Below, one piece after another: positions 1 through 8,236 of a DNA stretch of 64,000 nt; within the stretch, counting starts at the first letter, position 1; every line of letters begins with the position of its first letter. This stretch comes from Vulcanimicrobiota bacterium. GTDB taxonomy: Bacteria; Vulcanimicrobiota; Vulcanimicrobiia; Vulcanimicrobiales; Vulcanimicrobiaceae. Both the position numbers and the translations under genes were made by a program. The notes under the pieces are model-generated. The model searched no databases. It worked only from the letters and a program-made list of their open reading frames with translations, and was not told where the DNA came from. The stretch spans positions 145,439 to 209,438 of the forward strand of contig PMOS01000020.1 in assembly GCA_003161435.1 (NCBI GenBank), read 5' to 3'.

Positions 1-948
1 CATCTCCCGGGCTCGAACGATTGCCGTCGCCAGCCGTTCGTTGAGCAACGAACGATTCGGCAGGCCGGTCAGCCGGTCGTGAAGCGCGTCGTGCGCGAGT
101 TGTGCCTCGCTTTGGAGCGCTCGAGCGAGAGCGTCGTTGCGCGCAGTCATGTCTTGGACGTTCATGACGTAGACCTTGTCGTCTTCTCGCGCGATGGAGA
201 TGGACGTTACGTGAGCGTCGAGGCGCGAGCCGTCGGCCCGGCGGTGCTTCAGGTCGACCGTCGTGGCACCTTCACGGTGATCCGCGGCGGCTTTCGGGCC
301 CGGATGTTGGGCGTACTCGGGCGCGAGCAAGTCGTTGGTCGTCATCGCGAGGAACTGCTCGCGCGTGTAGCCGTACCACGCGATGGCGGTGTAGTTGACG
401 TCGATGAACCGGTTCGTCGCCACGTCGACGATCATCTTCGCATTCGGATTGTGGTCGAAAACGGCGCGGCTCCGTTGGAACAGGAGCTCCGCAGCGTGTC
501 GACGGCGCTCAGCCCGCCGGGCGGTCGACAGAATCTCGGCCAGCTCGCGGAGAAAACGCCGGTCGGGTGGTCCGGCCGCTACCCGTTTCGAACCGATCGA
601 AAGGACGCTGTAGGTGTCTGCCCCGGTCCGGACCCCGGCGGCGATGTCGCGACGGGTTTCGCCGCGGGCACGGACGCGCGTCGCGAACGAGCCCGAGGCA
701 CCTTCCCCGGCGGTTCGCGCCAGGTACGGATCGCCGGGCGGCAGCGCCTCGACTCCCCCTTCACGGCGCACCTCATCGTGAAGCGTCAGCGGGCCGTTCG
801 CCTCCGACGCAGCATAGAACGCGGCGACGTCGCACGACGTCACGTCGCGAAGACGCTGTAACGCGTCGTGGACGAGCTCGTCCCAAGCGACGCCGCGTAA
901 TGCCGCTTGGCTTATTGCCAGCAACGCGGAGGCCGCCTTGACGCTCAT
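1..948 (-). CDS. GAF-PAS-GGDEF diguanylate cyclase, 3' end outside window
   Basis: The frame is open to the window edge, so the ORF track misses it. Translating the minus strand from ATG at 948 gives MSVKAASALLAISQAALRGV, then a GAF-like region, a PAS domain (YGYTREQFLAMT, HRRADGSRLDAHVTSI) and the start of a GGDEF domain (LHDRLTGLPNRSLLNERL). The catalytic GGDEF motif itself lies beyond the edge. It is closely similar along its whole visible length to the neighbouring 945-3119 protein, so the two are tandem paralogues. Its ATG overlaps the TGA of that upstream gene (ATGA), implying translational coupling. Expected role: sensing through GAF/PAS and cyclic-di-GMP synthesis; whether an EAL domain follows is unknown. 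Confidence 0.88.
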   Translation of the reverse strand, partial: MSVKAASALLAISQAALRGVAWDELVHDALQRLRDVTSCDVAAFYAASEANGPLTLHDEVRREGGVEALPPGDPYLARTAGEGASGSFATRVRARGETRRDIAAGVRTGADTYSVLSIGSKRVAAGPPDRRFLRELAEILSTARRAERRRHAAELLFQRSRAVFDHNPNAKMIVDVATNRFIDVNYTAIAWYGYTREQFLAMTTNDLLAPEYAQHPGPKAAADHREGATTVDLKHRRADGSRLDAHVTSISIAREDDKVYVMNVQDMTARNDALARALQSEAQLAHDALHDRLTGLPNRSLLNERLATAIVRAREM

Positions 949-3119
949 ACAACCCGCTGGAGCGCGCGCGGGGCCGAGCGGGCGCGGTCGCGCGCACGCG
1001 AATCGGCGCGAAGCCGCTCGCCGAACTCCGCGGCGGGCATCGGCCGAGCGAACAGGTGTCCCTGGGCCGCGTCGCAGTTCAATTTGGCTAGCATGGTGCG
1101 CTGGGCGACCGTCTCGACACCTTCGGCGATGACCTTCGCGCCCAAGCCGTGCGCCGCGGTGATCACCGCCGACGCGATCGCCTGGTCGACCGGACTGATC
1201 GCAATGCACTCGACGAAGCACATGTCGAGCTTCAACGTGTCGACCGTGTTCGAGCGTAGCGTCGCCAGCGAGTTGTAGCCCGTGCCGAAGTCGTCGATGG
1301 CGATGCGAACGCCGCCCGCGCGCAATGCCTCGACGACCGCTGAGGTGCGCTCGACGTTCGTGCTCATCGCCGTCTCGGTGAGCTCGAGTTCGAGCAGGTT
1401 CGGCGCCAGCCCGGACTCGTTGAGTGCTTGCTCCACCGTCCGCACGAAATGCGGATCGGCAAGCTGCTTCGCGGAGACGTTGACGCTGACGCGAATCGGG
1501 GATGCCTGACGGCTCCACGCCGCGTTCTGCAGGCACGCGGTGCGCAGAACCCAGGCACCGATCGGAACGATGAGCCCCGATGCCTCGGCGTACGGGATGA
1601 AGAGGTTGGGTTGAACGGTCGATCCGTCGGGCTGCGGCCAGCGGATGAGCGCTTCGCTGGCCACCAGGGTGCCGTCGAGCTCGTAGATCGGTTGGTAGGC
1701 GAGTTGAAACGCGTCGTCCTCGAGCGCTTTTCTCAGCCGCGCTTCGAGCCGGATCCGCTGCTCCGCCTCGTGCTGCATCGCCGGGGTGAAGAAGCACGTC
1801 GCCGACCGGCCGTCGCGTTTGGCCTGATACATCGCGGTGTCCGCGTTGCGGATCAGCGTTTCCGCGTCGTCCCCGTCCTGCGGGTACAGGGCGACGCCGA
1901 TGCTGCACGTCACCGCCATGTCACCGCCCGGCAGCTGCACCGGATCCGCCGCTACCTGCTCGAGCTTGCGAACGACTTGCGCGACGTGATCGATCTCGGC
2001 AATGTCGCTGAGCACGGCGATGAACTCGTCACCTCCGACACGGGCGATGCAATCCAGCTGCCGGGTCGCGGAGCGCAACCGGTCGGAGATCTCTTTGAGC
2101 AGCGCGTCGCCGGCCGGGTGTCCCATCGTGTCGTTGACGGTCTTGAACTCGTCGATGTCGATGAACAGGACCGCGGCCATCCGGTTCGCTCCACGGGCTC
2201 GGTCGATGGCGGCGGTGAGCCGTTCGTTGAAGAGCACGCGGTTCGGCAGCCCGGTCAGCCGGTCGTGCAGCAAATCGTGCGCCAGCTGCCGCTCGCTCTG
2301 CAGTGCTCGCGCTAGGGCTTCGTTGCGCTCGGTCATGTCCTGAACCGTGGCGATGCGGACTTTCCCGTCGCCGCGTTCGATCGTTATCGACGTTATGTGA
2401 ACATCGAGGCGCGAGCCGTCGACGCGCCGGTGGACGGTGTCGATCGTCGTCGTCGCATCACGCCGGAACATGCTGAACGTCGTCTCGAGAGCGTCGACAT
2501 AATCGGGCGCGCGCAGATCGTACGGCGTCATCTCGATAAATTGCTCGCGCGTGTAGCCGTACACGTCGATCGCGGTCTGGTTGACGTCGACGTAACGAAA
2601 CGTCTCGGCGTCCAGCACCAACATCGGGTTGGGATTGTGCTCGAACGCGTAACGGTTTTGCTTGGAGATCAGGTCGGCGGCTCGCATGTGCCGTTCGGCG
2701 CGCAGCGCCATGGCAAGAATCTCAGCGAGCTCGGTAAGAAACCGCCGATCGGGTGCGGTGAACGCCTCACGCTGCATCGCGGCGGCGAGAACCCCGAACG
2801 TCTCGGTGCCGCTGCGAACGGCGACCGCGAAGTCGTGGCGCTCGGCCACATTCACGGGACGGTCGTCGGCTTCGCCGTTCGCGACGCGCGTAAGGAACCG
2901 GTCGGTCGCCGGCAACGCTTCGATACCGCCCTCACGACGAATGCGCTCCTGGAGCGCCAAAGCGCCGTCCGCCTTCGAAGCCGAGTAGAAAGCCGCCACG
3001 TCGCACGACGTGACGTGCCGAACGTGCTCCAAAGCGCCGTGTGTGAGGTAACCCCAAGGCACCCCGCGCAGGGCGGCTTGGCCCACCTTCAGCAACGCTG
3101 ACGTTGCTTCGACGCTCAT
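945..3119 (-). CDS. GAF-PAS-GGDEF-EAL cyclic-di-GMP signalling protein
   Basis: 724 aa, no membrane segment, so probably cytoplasmic. Order: GAF-like (about 1-150), PAS (about 155-285, VYGYTREQF), GGDEF (about 290-450) and EAL (about 465-705). The cyclase motif is intact (RVGGDEF) and preceded by RQLD exactly five residues upstream, the product-inhibition I-site. The phosphodiesterase half keeps EALIRW, LELTET, DDFGTGY and AEGVET, so both activities look possible. First gene of a two-gene unit; its TGA overlaps the ATG of the truncated paralogue. The start codon follows TAGTAT by six bases, suggesting a leaderless transcript. Which activity dominates cannot be told from sequence. Confidence 0.93.
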   Translation of the reverse strand: MSVEATSALLKVGQAALRGVPWGYLTHGALEHVRHVTSCDVAAFYSASKADGALALQERIRREGGIEALPATDRFLTRVANGEADDRPVNVAERHDFAVAVRSGTETFGVLAAAMQREAFTAPDRRFLTELAEILAMALRAERHMRAADLISKQNRYAFEHNPNPMLVLDAETFRYVDVNQTAIDVYGYTREQFIEMTPYDLRAPDYVDALETTFSMFRRDATTTIDTVHRRVDGSRLDVHITSITIERGDGKVRIATVQDMTERNEALARALQSERQLAHDLLHDRLTGLPNRVLFNERLTAAIDRARGANRMAAVLFIDIDEFKTVNDTMGHPAGDALLKEISDRLRSATRQLDCIARVGGDEFIAVLSDIAEIDHVAQVVRKLEQVAADPVQLPGGDMAVTCSIGVALYPQDGDDAETLIRNADTAMYQAKRDGRSATCFFTPAMQHEAEQRIRLEARLRKALEDDAFQLAYQPIYELDGTLVASEALIRWPQPDGSTVQPNLFIPYAEASGLIVPIGAWVLRTACLQNAAWSRQASPIRVSVNVSAKQLADPHFVRTVEQALNESGLAPNLLELELTETAMSTNVERTSAVVEALRAGGVRIAIDDFGTGYNSLATLRSNTVDTLKLDMCFVECIAISPVDQAIASAVITAAHGLGAKVIAEGVETVAQRTMLAKLNCDAAQGHLFARPMPAAEFGERLRADSRARDRARSAPRALQRVV

Positions 3120-3131
3120 GTTGCGATACTA
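3120..3131 (-). promoter_or_regulatory. Probable -10 element, leaderless start of the GGDEF-EAL gene
   Basis: On the minus strand TAGTAT is followed by CGCAAC and then the ATG at 3119. The six-base gap places the transcription start at or next to the start codon; no Shine-Dalgarno sequence fits in between. Similar geometry recurs elsewhere in the window. Confidence 0.45.
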
Positions 3132-3230
3132 GGGGCCGGAGGTAACGCCGCGAGGTCGGCAGGCCGGAAACCGTCGTAGCAGAGGAGCGCTAGTTTGGCA
3201 TCAACCGGGCGAAAACCTAAAGGAGCTTCT

Positions 3231-3731
3231 TTGTCCGAGGTGCTCACCATCGGTGTGTACGGTTCCGGCGGTGCAGCGTTTTTCGCGGCGCTCGAAGCGG
3301 CCGGCGCCGACGTGCTCCTCGACATCCGCACGCGGCGCGCGGTGCGCGGGACGCACTACAGCTACGCCAATGCGAAGCGCTTGATCGCCGAGCTCGGGCG
3401 GCGCGAGATCGCCTACCGGCACATCATCGATCTCGCGCCCGGCCGGGAGCTGCTGGCGCTCCAACACGCAGTCGACGAACACGAAGGTCGCGCGTACTCC
3501 GCGCGCACGGAACTGGCGAAGGACTACGTCCGCCGGTACGTACGAGAAGTGCTCGACCCCTTCGACTTCGCCGAGCTCGCGCGCGAGCTGGCCGGCTACC
3601 GCGCTCCCGTCTTGATGTGTATCGAGCGTATTCCCGCGGCATGCCATCGCAGTCTGGTCGCGCCGCGCCTCGCGCAGGCGCTTCACGCCCGCGAGATCGT
3701 CGATTTGATTCCTACCGCGATGTCATCCTAG
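3231..3731 (+). CDS. DUF488 family protein
   Basis: 166 aa from TTG at 3231. I prefer this start over the upstream TTG at 3195 because AAAGGAG sits five bases before it and the DUF488 fold begins right after (SEVLTIGVYGSG). The family signature is present: an early DIRTRR segment, HYSYAN, and the C-terminal CIERIPAACHRSLVA with the conserved Cys and CHR. DUF488 proteins are small cytosolic proteins of unknown activity; the conserved cysteines hint at a redox or metal role but nothing more can be said. Divergent from the c-di-GMP gene and convergent with the P450 gene. Confidence 0.85.
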   Translation: MSEVLTIGVYGSGGAAFFAALEAAGADVLLDIRTRRAVRGTHYSYANAKRLIAELGRREIAYRHIIDLAPGRELLALQHAVDEHEGRAYSARTELAKDYVRRYVREVLDPFDFAELARELAGYRAPVLMCIERIPAACHRSLVAPRLAQALHAREIVDLIPTAMSS

Positions 3732-3745
3732 ACTTCGCCCCGGGC

Positions 3746-4939
3746 TCAAGCCGCTTCGAGGACGAGCGGGAGCGACTCGAAGCCGCGAAGCGTGTTGTTG
3801 AGGTGCGGTGCCGGTTCGCCGTTGAGCTCGATGGCGCGTACCCGTCGGGCCAGCGCCGCGAGCAAGATCTCCCCCTCGAGCTTGGAGAGCATCTCGCCGA
3901 CGCATCGGTGGATGCCGTGCCCGAACCCGACGTGGCCGCCGGTCCGGCGGTGCACGTCGAACCGTTCCGGATCGGACCAGCGGCGCGGATCGCGGTTGGC
4001 CGCGGCCAGGAACGTCAACACTTTCTCGCCGGCGCCGATCAGCGTCCCGCCGAGATCGACGTCGCGGGTCGTCGTCCGGAAGAACGTCTGCACGGGCGAT
4101 TCGAGCCGCATCGCTTCGTCGAAGGCGGTTCGCGCGATCGACGGATCGGCACGCAGCACGTCCCACTGATCGGGGAACGACGCGAAGCAGAACAGCGCGT
4201 TGCTGATTCCGTGCACGGTCGTGTCGAGCCCCGCGCTCAGCAGCGAGCGGATCAGCAGGCGGGCCTCGTCGTAGGCGAGCTCGCCGGCGTCGTGCGCGGC
4301 GTACACGCTCCGGCCCAAACCGTTCGCCGCGAGAGCGTCGCGCTCGCACGCCGCGGTGATCCAGCCGATCACCTCTTGCGCGCGGCTCATCGCGTCGCGA
4401 AACAGCTCGTTGGGCGGTCCGAACGCATTGAACACCATGTTCCCGTAGGGCAGCAAGTTTTCGCGTCCGTCGGACCGCACGCCGATCGCGTCGGGGAAGA
4501 CCTTGAGCGGGTACGCGCGGCCGATGTCGGCGACACCGTCCACCTCGCGGCGTTGCAATAACGTGTCGACCAAGCGTTCGGCCTCGAGCTCGAAGACGGG
4601 CCGTAGATCGCGTAGCGCCGCCGGCGAGAGCGCGCGCATGAGGACGCGATGCGTTCTCGCGTGCAGCGGCGGATCGGCTTCGAGGATGATGCTCGGTGGC
4701 CGCCACGGCTTCTCTTTGCGGAAGTCGCTCAAGCCCACGCCTGCGCTCGAACAGTACGATTCGTAGTCGGAGAGCACCGCGACGACCTGCTCGTGACGCG
4801 CCGTCGCCCAGATCCCGTAGCGGTCGAGCCGAACGACGGGTCCCGCCTCGCGCAACGCTTCATGGAAAGGATACGGATCGCTCAGAAACTCGGTGGAGAA
4901 GGGGTCGAAGTCGCAGGCCGCCGCAGGCGAAAGCTGCAT
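3746..4939 (-). CDS. Cytochrome P450
   Basis: 397 aa from ATG at 4939 (AAGGA a few bases upstream); the longer ORF start at 5068 would add an unlikely Arg-rich leader. Soluble bacterial P450: I-helix oxygen-activation motif AGLDTT, K-helix ExxR (EAMR), and the haem loop FGHGIHRCVG with the thiolate Cys. It would hydroxylate a small hydrophobic molecule using electrons from a ferredoxin or flavodoxin. No redox partner gene is adjacent, so the substrate is unknown. The start region faces the divergent gene at 4990, leaving about 50 bases for both promoters. Confidence 0.95.
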   Translation of the reverse strand: MQLSPAAACDFDPFSTEFLSDPYPFHEALREAGPVVRLDRYGIWATARHEQVVAVLSDYESYCSSAGVGLSDFRKEKPWRPPSIILEADPPLHARTHRVLMRALSPAALRDLRPVFELEAERLVDTLLQRREVDGVADIGRAYPLKVFPDAIGVRSDGRENLLPYGNMVFNAFGPPNELFRDAMSRAQEVIGWITAACERDALAANGLGRSVYAAHDAGELAYDEARLLIRSLLSAGLDTTVHGISNALFCFASFPDQWDVLRADPSIARTAFDEAMRLESPVQTFFRTTTRDVDLGGTLIGAGEKVLTFLAAANRDPRRWSDPERFDVHRRTGGHVGFGHGIHRCVGEMLSKLEGEILLAALARRVRAIELNGEPAPHLNNTLRGFESLPLVLEAA

Positions 4940-4989
4940 CGCCGGTCCTTCGGCGGGGATTCTCGGGGCCATTTTCGCAACAGGACAGC

Positions 4990-6375
4990 GTGAACCGATT
5001 CGTCGCGATCCTCGCAATCGTTCTCGTTCTCGCAGGCCGCAGCGCGATTGCTCAGCCGATCGAGCCACCGTCCCCGTCGCCTGCGCCGTTGGAGCTGCCG
5101 CCCGCGGGCGTGATCCCGCCGACCATCTCGATCGACGTCACCGGTTCGCCGGCGACCGAGGCGGACGTTCTGGCTGCGCAGATCCGGGCGGCGTTGAACC
5201 GCCGGATTCGCCCGACGTTGCGCCCCGGCGCCGCGATCAACTACGGCGCGATCGCTCCGTGGCCGCTGCTGCCGCTGGCGACCGGTTCGCGTACGGCGGT
5301 CGACGTGACGATGACGATCGACGCCGACGCAAGTTCGCCGGTCACGGGCGTGACGACGGTGAACGTCTACAACGTGGTGGTCGATTCGGCGAAGCCGCGC
5401 GTGTTGTTCCTGAGCGACGACCCCGAATATCTTCAAAGCGAAGGCGTCGTGTTTCGCGGCGACGTCAGCACCGCTCAGGCCGCGCGGCTGTACTACTATC
5501 ACTCCGACATCGGCCTGCCGCGCGACCTCGACGTCGTCGTGTCGACCGCCGTCCGCTCGCGCGTGCAGTTGATCGCGTCGGAAGCCGGACCCGACCTCGA
5601 CGTGATGAGCGTGGGTCACACGGTTTCGCGCGATCTGTTGCGGTTCGAGCAATTCGACGAAGGAGCCGTCGTCGACGTCGAGCCCGGCCGGCCGTTCGTC
5701 ATCCGTCACGGTTTGCTCTTGCAGGGCGAAGTCGTCGCCGGGGCCGTCGACGTGCGCGTGGTGTCCGGTGGGCCGGTCACCATTTCCGTGCTCGCTTCGC
5801 CGGCCGGCAGCCGGCCGGACGCGCTTCTCGGAGGCCCGCGCGTGGCGTTCGACGGACACCGACGGCACGGAGCATTCGATCTCGACGGCTTCGGTGCGAT
5901 CGCGGAATCGTATACGGTCGGTGGCCCCGACGCCGCGGCGCAGTACGGCGGAAGGACTCCGACGCTCGCCAACATGGATCCGCAGGATCCCGGTCGCGAC
6001 TTCGGCGACTACGGAGTGCTGCACCAGATCGCGGTTACGCTGATCAATCCGAGCGATACGCCGCAGACCGTGTATCTCTACGAGAAGCCGCTGGGCGGCC
6101 CGGTGCGCAGCACCTTTGTGATCGACGGTCAGCTCAAGGAGCTCGGTTGCGTCCGACTACCGCAGCCCTACTGGGTCACGACGTACGAGTTGCCGCCACG
6201 TTTCACCGGACTGTCGACGATCGTGACGATGACCGACGGCGGCTCCTTCTACCCGCTGGAGTTCGGCGCGACCGCGACGCAGCCGCTGACCTACACGCCG
6301 CCCGTCGGCTCGCCGGACGGCTGCTCGCCCAACGCGCCGCCCTTCGTCGACCCTACGCCTTCGCCCAGCATCTAA
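4990..6375 (+). CDS. Secreted protein of unknown function
   Basis: 461 aa from GTG at 4990 with AGGAC just upstream; the longer ORF start runs through the P450 gene and is rejected. Residues 1-20 form a clear Sec signal peptide (VNRFVAILAIVLVLAGRSAIA) followed by a Pro/Ser-rich stretch (EPPSPSPAPLELPPAG). The remainder is beta-rich and without a motif I recognise; it ends in another Pro-rich tail (PTPSPSI). Likely exported. Single gene divergent from the P450; no assigned role. Confidence 0.8.
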   Translation: MNRFVAILAIVLVLAGRSAIAQPIEPPSPSPAPLELPPAGVIPPTISIDVTGSPATEADVLAAQIRAALNRRIRPTLRPGAAINYGAIAPWPLLPLATGSRTAVDVTMTIDADASSPVTGVTTVNVYNVVVDSAKPRVLFLSDDPEYLQSEGVVFRGDVSTAQAARLYYYHSDIGLPRDLDVVVSTAVRSRVQLIASEAGPDLDVMSVGHTVSRDLLRFEQFDEGAVVDVEPGRPFVIRHGLLLQGEVVAGAVDVRVVSGGPVTISVLASPAGSRPDALLGGPRVAFDGHRRHGAFDLDGFGAIAESYTVGGPDAAAQYGGRTPTLANMDPQDPGRDFGDYGVLHQIAVTLINPSDTPQTVYLYEKPLGGPVRSTFVIDGQLKELGCVRLPQPYWVTTYELPPRFTGLSTIVTMTDGGSFYPLEFGATATQPLTYTPPVGSPDGCSPNAPPFVDPTPSPSI

Positions 6376-6408
6376 ACACCGAATGGCGCCGGTCGCAGGT
6401 CGCCGCTC

Positions 6409-6795
6409 TTAGTGCGGGTTGCTCAAGATGCTAAGGATATTGCCGTCCGGGTCTTTGAACCAGACCACTTGAAAACCGTCCGCGGCGACGTGAATGTCGC
6501 CGCGGAGGGTGAGCTGCGGCAAGTCGTAGTGCTCGAACGTTACCCCTTTGGCTCGAAGCATTTCCACGATCGGTTCCAGCTCGCCGACGGCCCATGTGAC
6601 GCTCGTCGCCTTGTTGGTGCCGGCAAATTGCGAGGCATAGACGCCAAGCTTCGAGTTGCCGCTCGCGTAGGTGATCACCTGGGGATTATCCGAGTCCGGT
6701 TGTTCCGCCAAACCCAAGGCGACACCGTAGAATGCTCGAGCGATCGACAAATCCTTGACCGCGACGGTGGCAATTGCGTCATTATCTGCGAGCAC
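6409..6795 (-). CDS. VOC (glyoxalase/bleomycin-resistance) family protein
   Basis: 128 aa, GTG start with CAGGAG upstream. One vicinal-oxygen-chelate unit: begins IATVAVKDLSIARAFYGVALG and ends FQVVWFKDPDGNILSIL, the typical second half with a metal-ligand Glu position replaced by the QVVWF/DPDGN strand-loop pair. Last gene of the ArsR-SRPBCC-DoxX-VOC operon. Family members include metal-dependent lyases and dioxygenases; the substrate is not predictable. Confidence 0.88.
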   Translation of the reverse strand: MLADNDAIATVAVKDLSIARAFYGVALGLAEQPDSDNPQVITYASGNSKLGVYASQFAGTNKATSVTWAVGELEPIVEMLRAKGVTFEHYDLPQLTLRGDIHVAADGFQVVWFKDPDGNILSILSNPH

Positions 6796-6814
6796 AGCGT
6801 TTCTCCTGAAGGAA

Positions 6815-7180
6815 TTAGATCGGGGCGCGAACGCCTGCGCGAGGGACGCGCAGCAGTGTACCCACCACGGCGAGTATCGCGAGCACCGGCGCTAATGGGG
6901 CGTAGCTCGCTTGCCCATGCGCGAGACACTCGGACGCCGCGCCGAGGGCGACGACGCAGAGGATCGCCGCGCCGATTGAAGGTCGCCACGGCAACAGAAG
7001 CAGGACGCTGCCGGCGATCTCCGCGATGCCGACGGCGTACACGAACCACGGCGGCAAGCCGAACTGCGCGAACATCGTTACCGCCTGAACGTTGCCGGCG
7101 ATTTTAATGGAGCCCGCGAACAAGAACATGAGGGCGGCGATGATCGACAAGACCCAGCCGGCGATCGCGCGAGGCTTCAT
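6815..7180 (-). CDS. DoxX family membrane protein
   Basis: 121 aa with four predicted membrane helices, for example VLSIIAALMFLFAGSIKIAG and IAEIAGSVLLLLPW, the usual DoxX layout. ATG at 7180 overlaps the TGA of the SRPBCC gene (ATGA). DoxX-like proteins are small quinone- or redox-associated membrane proteins in respiratory or detoxification contexts; here the linkage with SRPBCC and an ArsR repressor is a very common bacterial arrangement of unknown biochemical meaning. Confidence 0.88.
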   Translation of the reverse strand: MKPRAIAGWVLSIIAALMFLFAGSIKIAGNVQAVTMFAQFGLPPWFVYAVGIAEIAGSVLLLLPWRPSIGAAILCVVALGAASECLAHGQASYAPLAPVLAILAVVGTLLRVPRAGVRAPI

Positions 7181-7659
7181 GACGCCGGCGCGTTCGTCGG
7201 CACTTCGCGCAGCGCTGCGTCCAGGCTGTTCAGCAGCTCTTTCGTGCCGTGCTCGCGGTATTCGACTTTGTCGTGGCCGTCGAGGAAGACGTCCTGCTCG
7301 GTGAAGATCAGGCGCGTGCCGCTGCCCGCAGGCTCGAACTCGACGGTCGCGACGGAGACGGAGATCCTGGTCTCGTCACGGTCCATCGTGTAGGCGTAGA
7401 CGATGCGTTCGTCCACAACGACGTCGTGGTAGTACGCATCGTAGGTGTACATGGAGTCGCCCGGCATACGGACGCGGCTGATCTCGCGCCCACCGATTCG
7501 AAAGTCGAGCTCGTACTCGAACTGATCGGAGCCCTCGGGTCCGCTGAACCAGCGCGTCTTGGCCGCCGGTTCGGCCCAGGCTCCGAACACGCGGCTGGGA
7601 GCGGCGTCGTAGGTGCGCTCGACGACGAAGGTCGCGTGATCGGTAGAGCGTTCGGTCAT
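7177..7659 (-). CDS. SRPBCC (AHSA1-like) domain protein
   Basis: 160 aa from ATG at 7659 with GGAGGAAA upstream; the ORF-track start at 7794 lies inside the ArsR gene and is rejected. The fold is recognisable from FVVERTYDAAPSRVFGAWAE at the N-terminus and the terminal helix TKELLNSLDAAL. These START-like domains bind hydrophobic ligands in a deep pocket. Translationally coupled on both sides (ATGA with ArsR upstream and with DoxX downstream). Confidence 0.9.
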   Translation of the reverse strand: MTERSTDHATFVVERTYDAAPSRVFGAWAEPAAKTRWFSGPEGSDQFEYELDFRIGGREISRVRMPGDSMYTYDAYYHDVVVDERIVYAYTMDRDETRISVSVATVEFEPAGSGTRLIFTEQDVFLDGHDKVEYREHGTKELLNSLDAALREVPTNAPAS

Positions 7660-8006
7660 GATCTTTTCCTCCGGACGGAATGTCGGGTCGCGTCGAGATA
7701 GTCGCCCAGTCGATCGAGCCGGCGTTCCCACGTAGCGCGCCGTTCGGCGATCCACCGTTCGGCTTGGCGGAGCGCGACGGGCTCGACGCGACACGTGCGT
7801 ACGCGTCCCGTCTTTTCCGACCGCACGAGGCCGCCGGCTTCGAGCACCGCGAGATGTTGAACGACCGCCGATAGCGACATGGCGAGCGGCCGCGCGAGCT
7901 CGCTGACCGAAGCCGGCCCTCGGCTCAACCGTTCCACCATGACGCGTCGCGTCGGGTCGGCCAGCGCCTGGAATGCGAGATCGAGCGACGACGAATGGTT
8001 TAGCAC
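7656..8006 (-). CDS. ArsR-family transcriptional repressor
   Basis: 116 aa, GTG start. Winged-helix core: LAFQALADPTRRVMVERL, then the recognition helix region ELARPLAMSLSAVVQHLAVLEAGGLV. It lacks the Cys/His metal sites of ArsR/SmtB, matching the subgroup that partners SRPBCC proteins. First gene of a four-gene operon and probably autoregulated through the palindrome that ends two bases before its start codon. Confidence 0.9.
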   Translation of the reverse strand: MLNHSSSLDLAFQALADPTRRVMVERLSRGPASVSELARPLAMSLSAVVQHLAVLEAGGLVRSEKTGRVRTCRVEPVALRQAERWIAERRATWERRLDRLGDYLDATRHSVRRKRS

Positions 8007-8007
8007 T

Positions 8008-8017
8008 TACTTAAGTA
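8008..8017 (-). promoter_or_regulatory. Candidate ArsR operator
   Basis: TACTTAAGTA is a perfect 10-bp palindrome immediately before the ArsR GTG (8006). Binding here would block the start of transcription of the whole ArsR-SRPBCC-DoxX-VOC operon. AATACT, seven bases before the GTG, overlaps it and could be a leaderless -10. Confidence 0.5.
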
Positions 8018-8038
8018 TTGCGCGTCGAGCCCCGGCTG

Positions 8039-8236
8039 TCAAGTGTCGCAGTCCGCGGCGCGATCGAGGAGTAGCTTGCGCTCCCACGCGTTCTTGGTGA
8101 GGGAAGCTGCACGCTCGAACTCAGCGCGAGCTTCGTCGAGACGGCCGAGCTTGGCGAGCAAGTCGCCGCGCACGCTTGGCAGCCGGTGGTAGTTCGCGAG
8201 CGACCGCTGCTCGGTCAGCGCGTCGCTCAGCCGCCG
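8039..8236 (-). pseudogene. C-terminal remnant of a DUF6596-type sigma factor
   Basis: The last 65 codons of a minus-strand frame read LANYHRLPSVRGDLLAKLGR and EARAEFERAASLTKNAWERK, the typical TPR-like C-terminus of large ECF sigma factors carrying DUF6596. No sigma2 or sigma4 region is found upstream; the frame instead runs into the MoaD-like gene (8227-8523). There is no start codon with a ribosome site. I read it as a 3' fragment left after deletion of the gene. The same ORF extended to 8818 is only a shadow of the propeller gene. Confidence 0.6.

Noticed and set aside
1428-2315. 295-aa plus-strand ORF across the GGDEF region
   Set aside because: Shadow of the GGDEF-EAL gene; composition follows GC skew of codon position.
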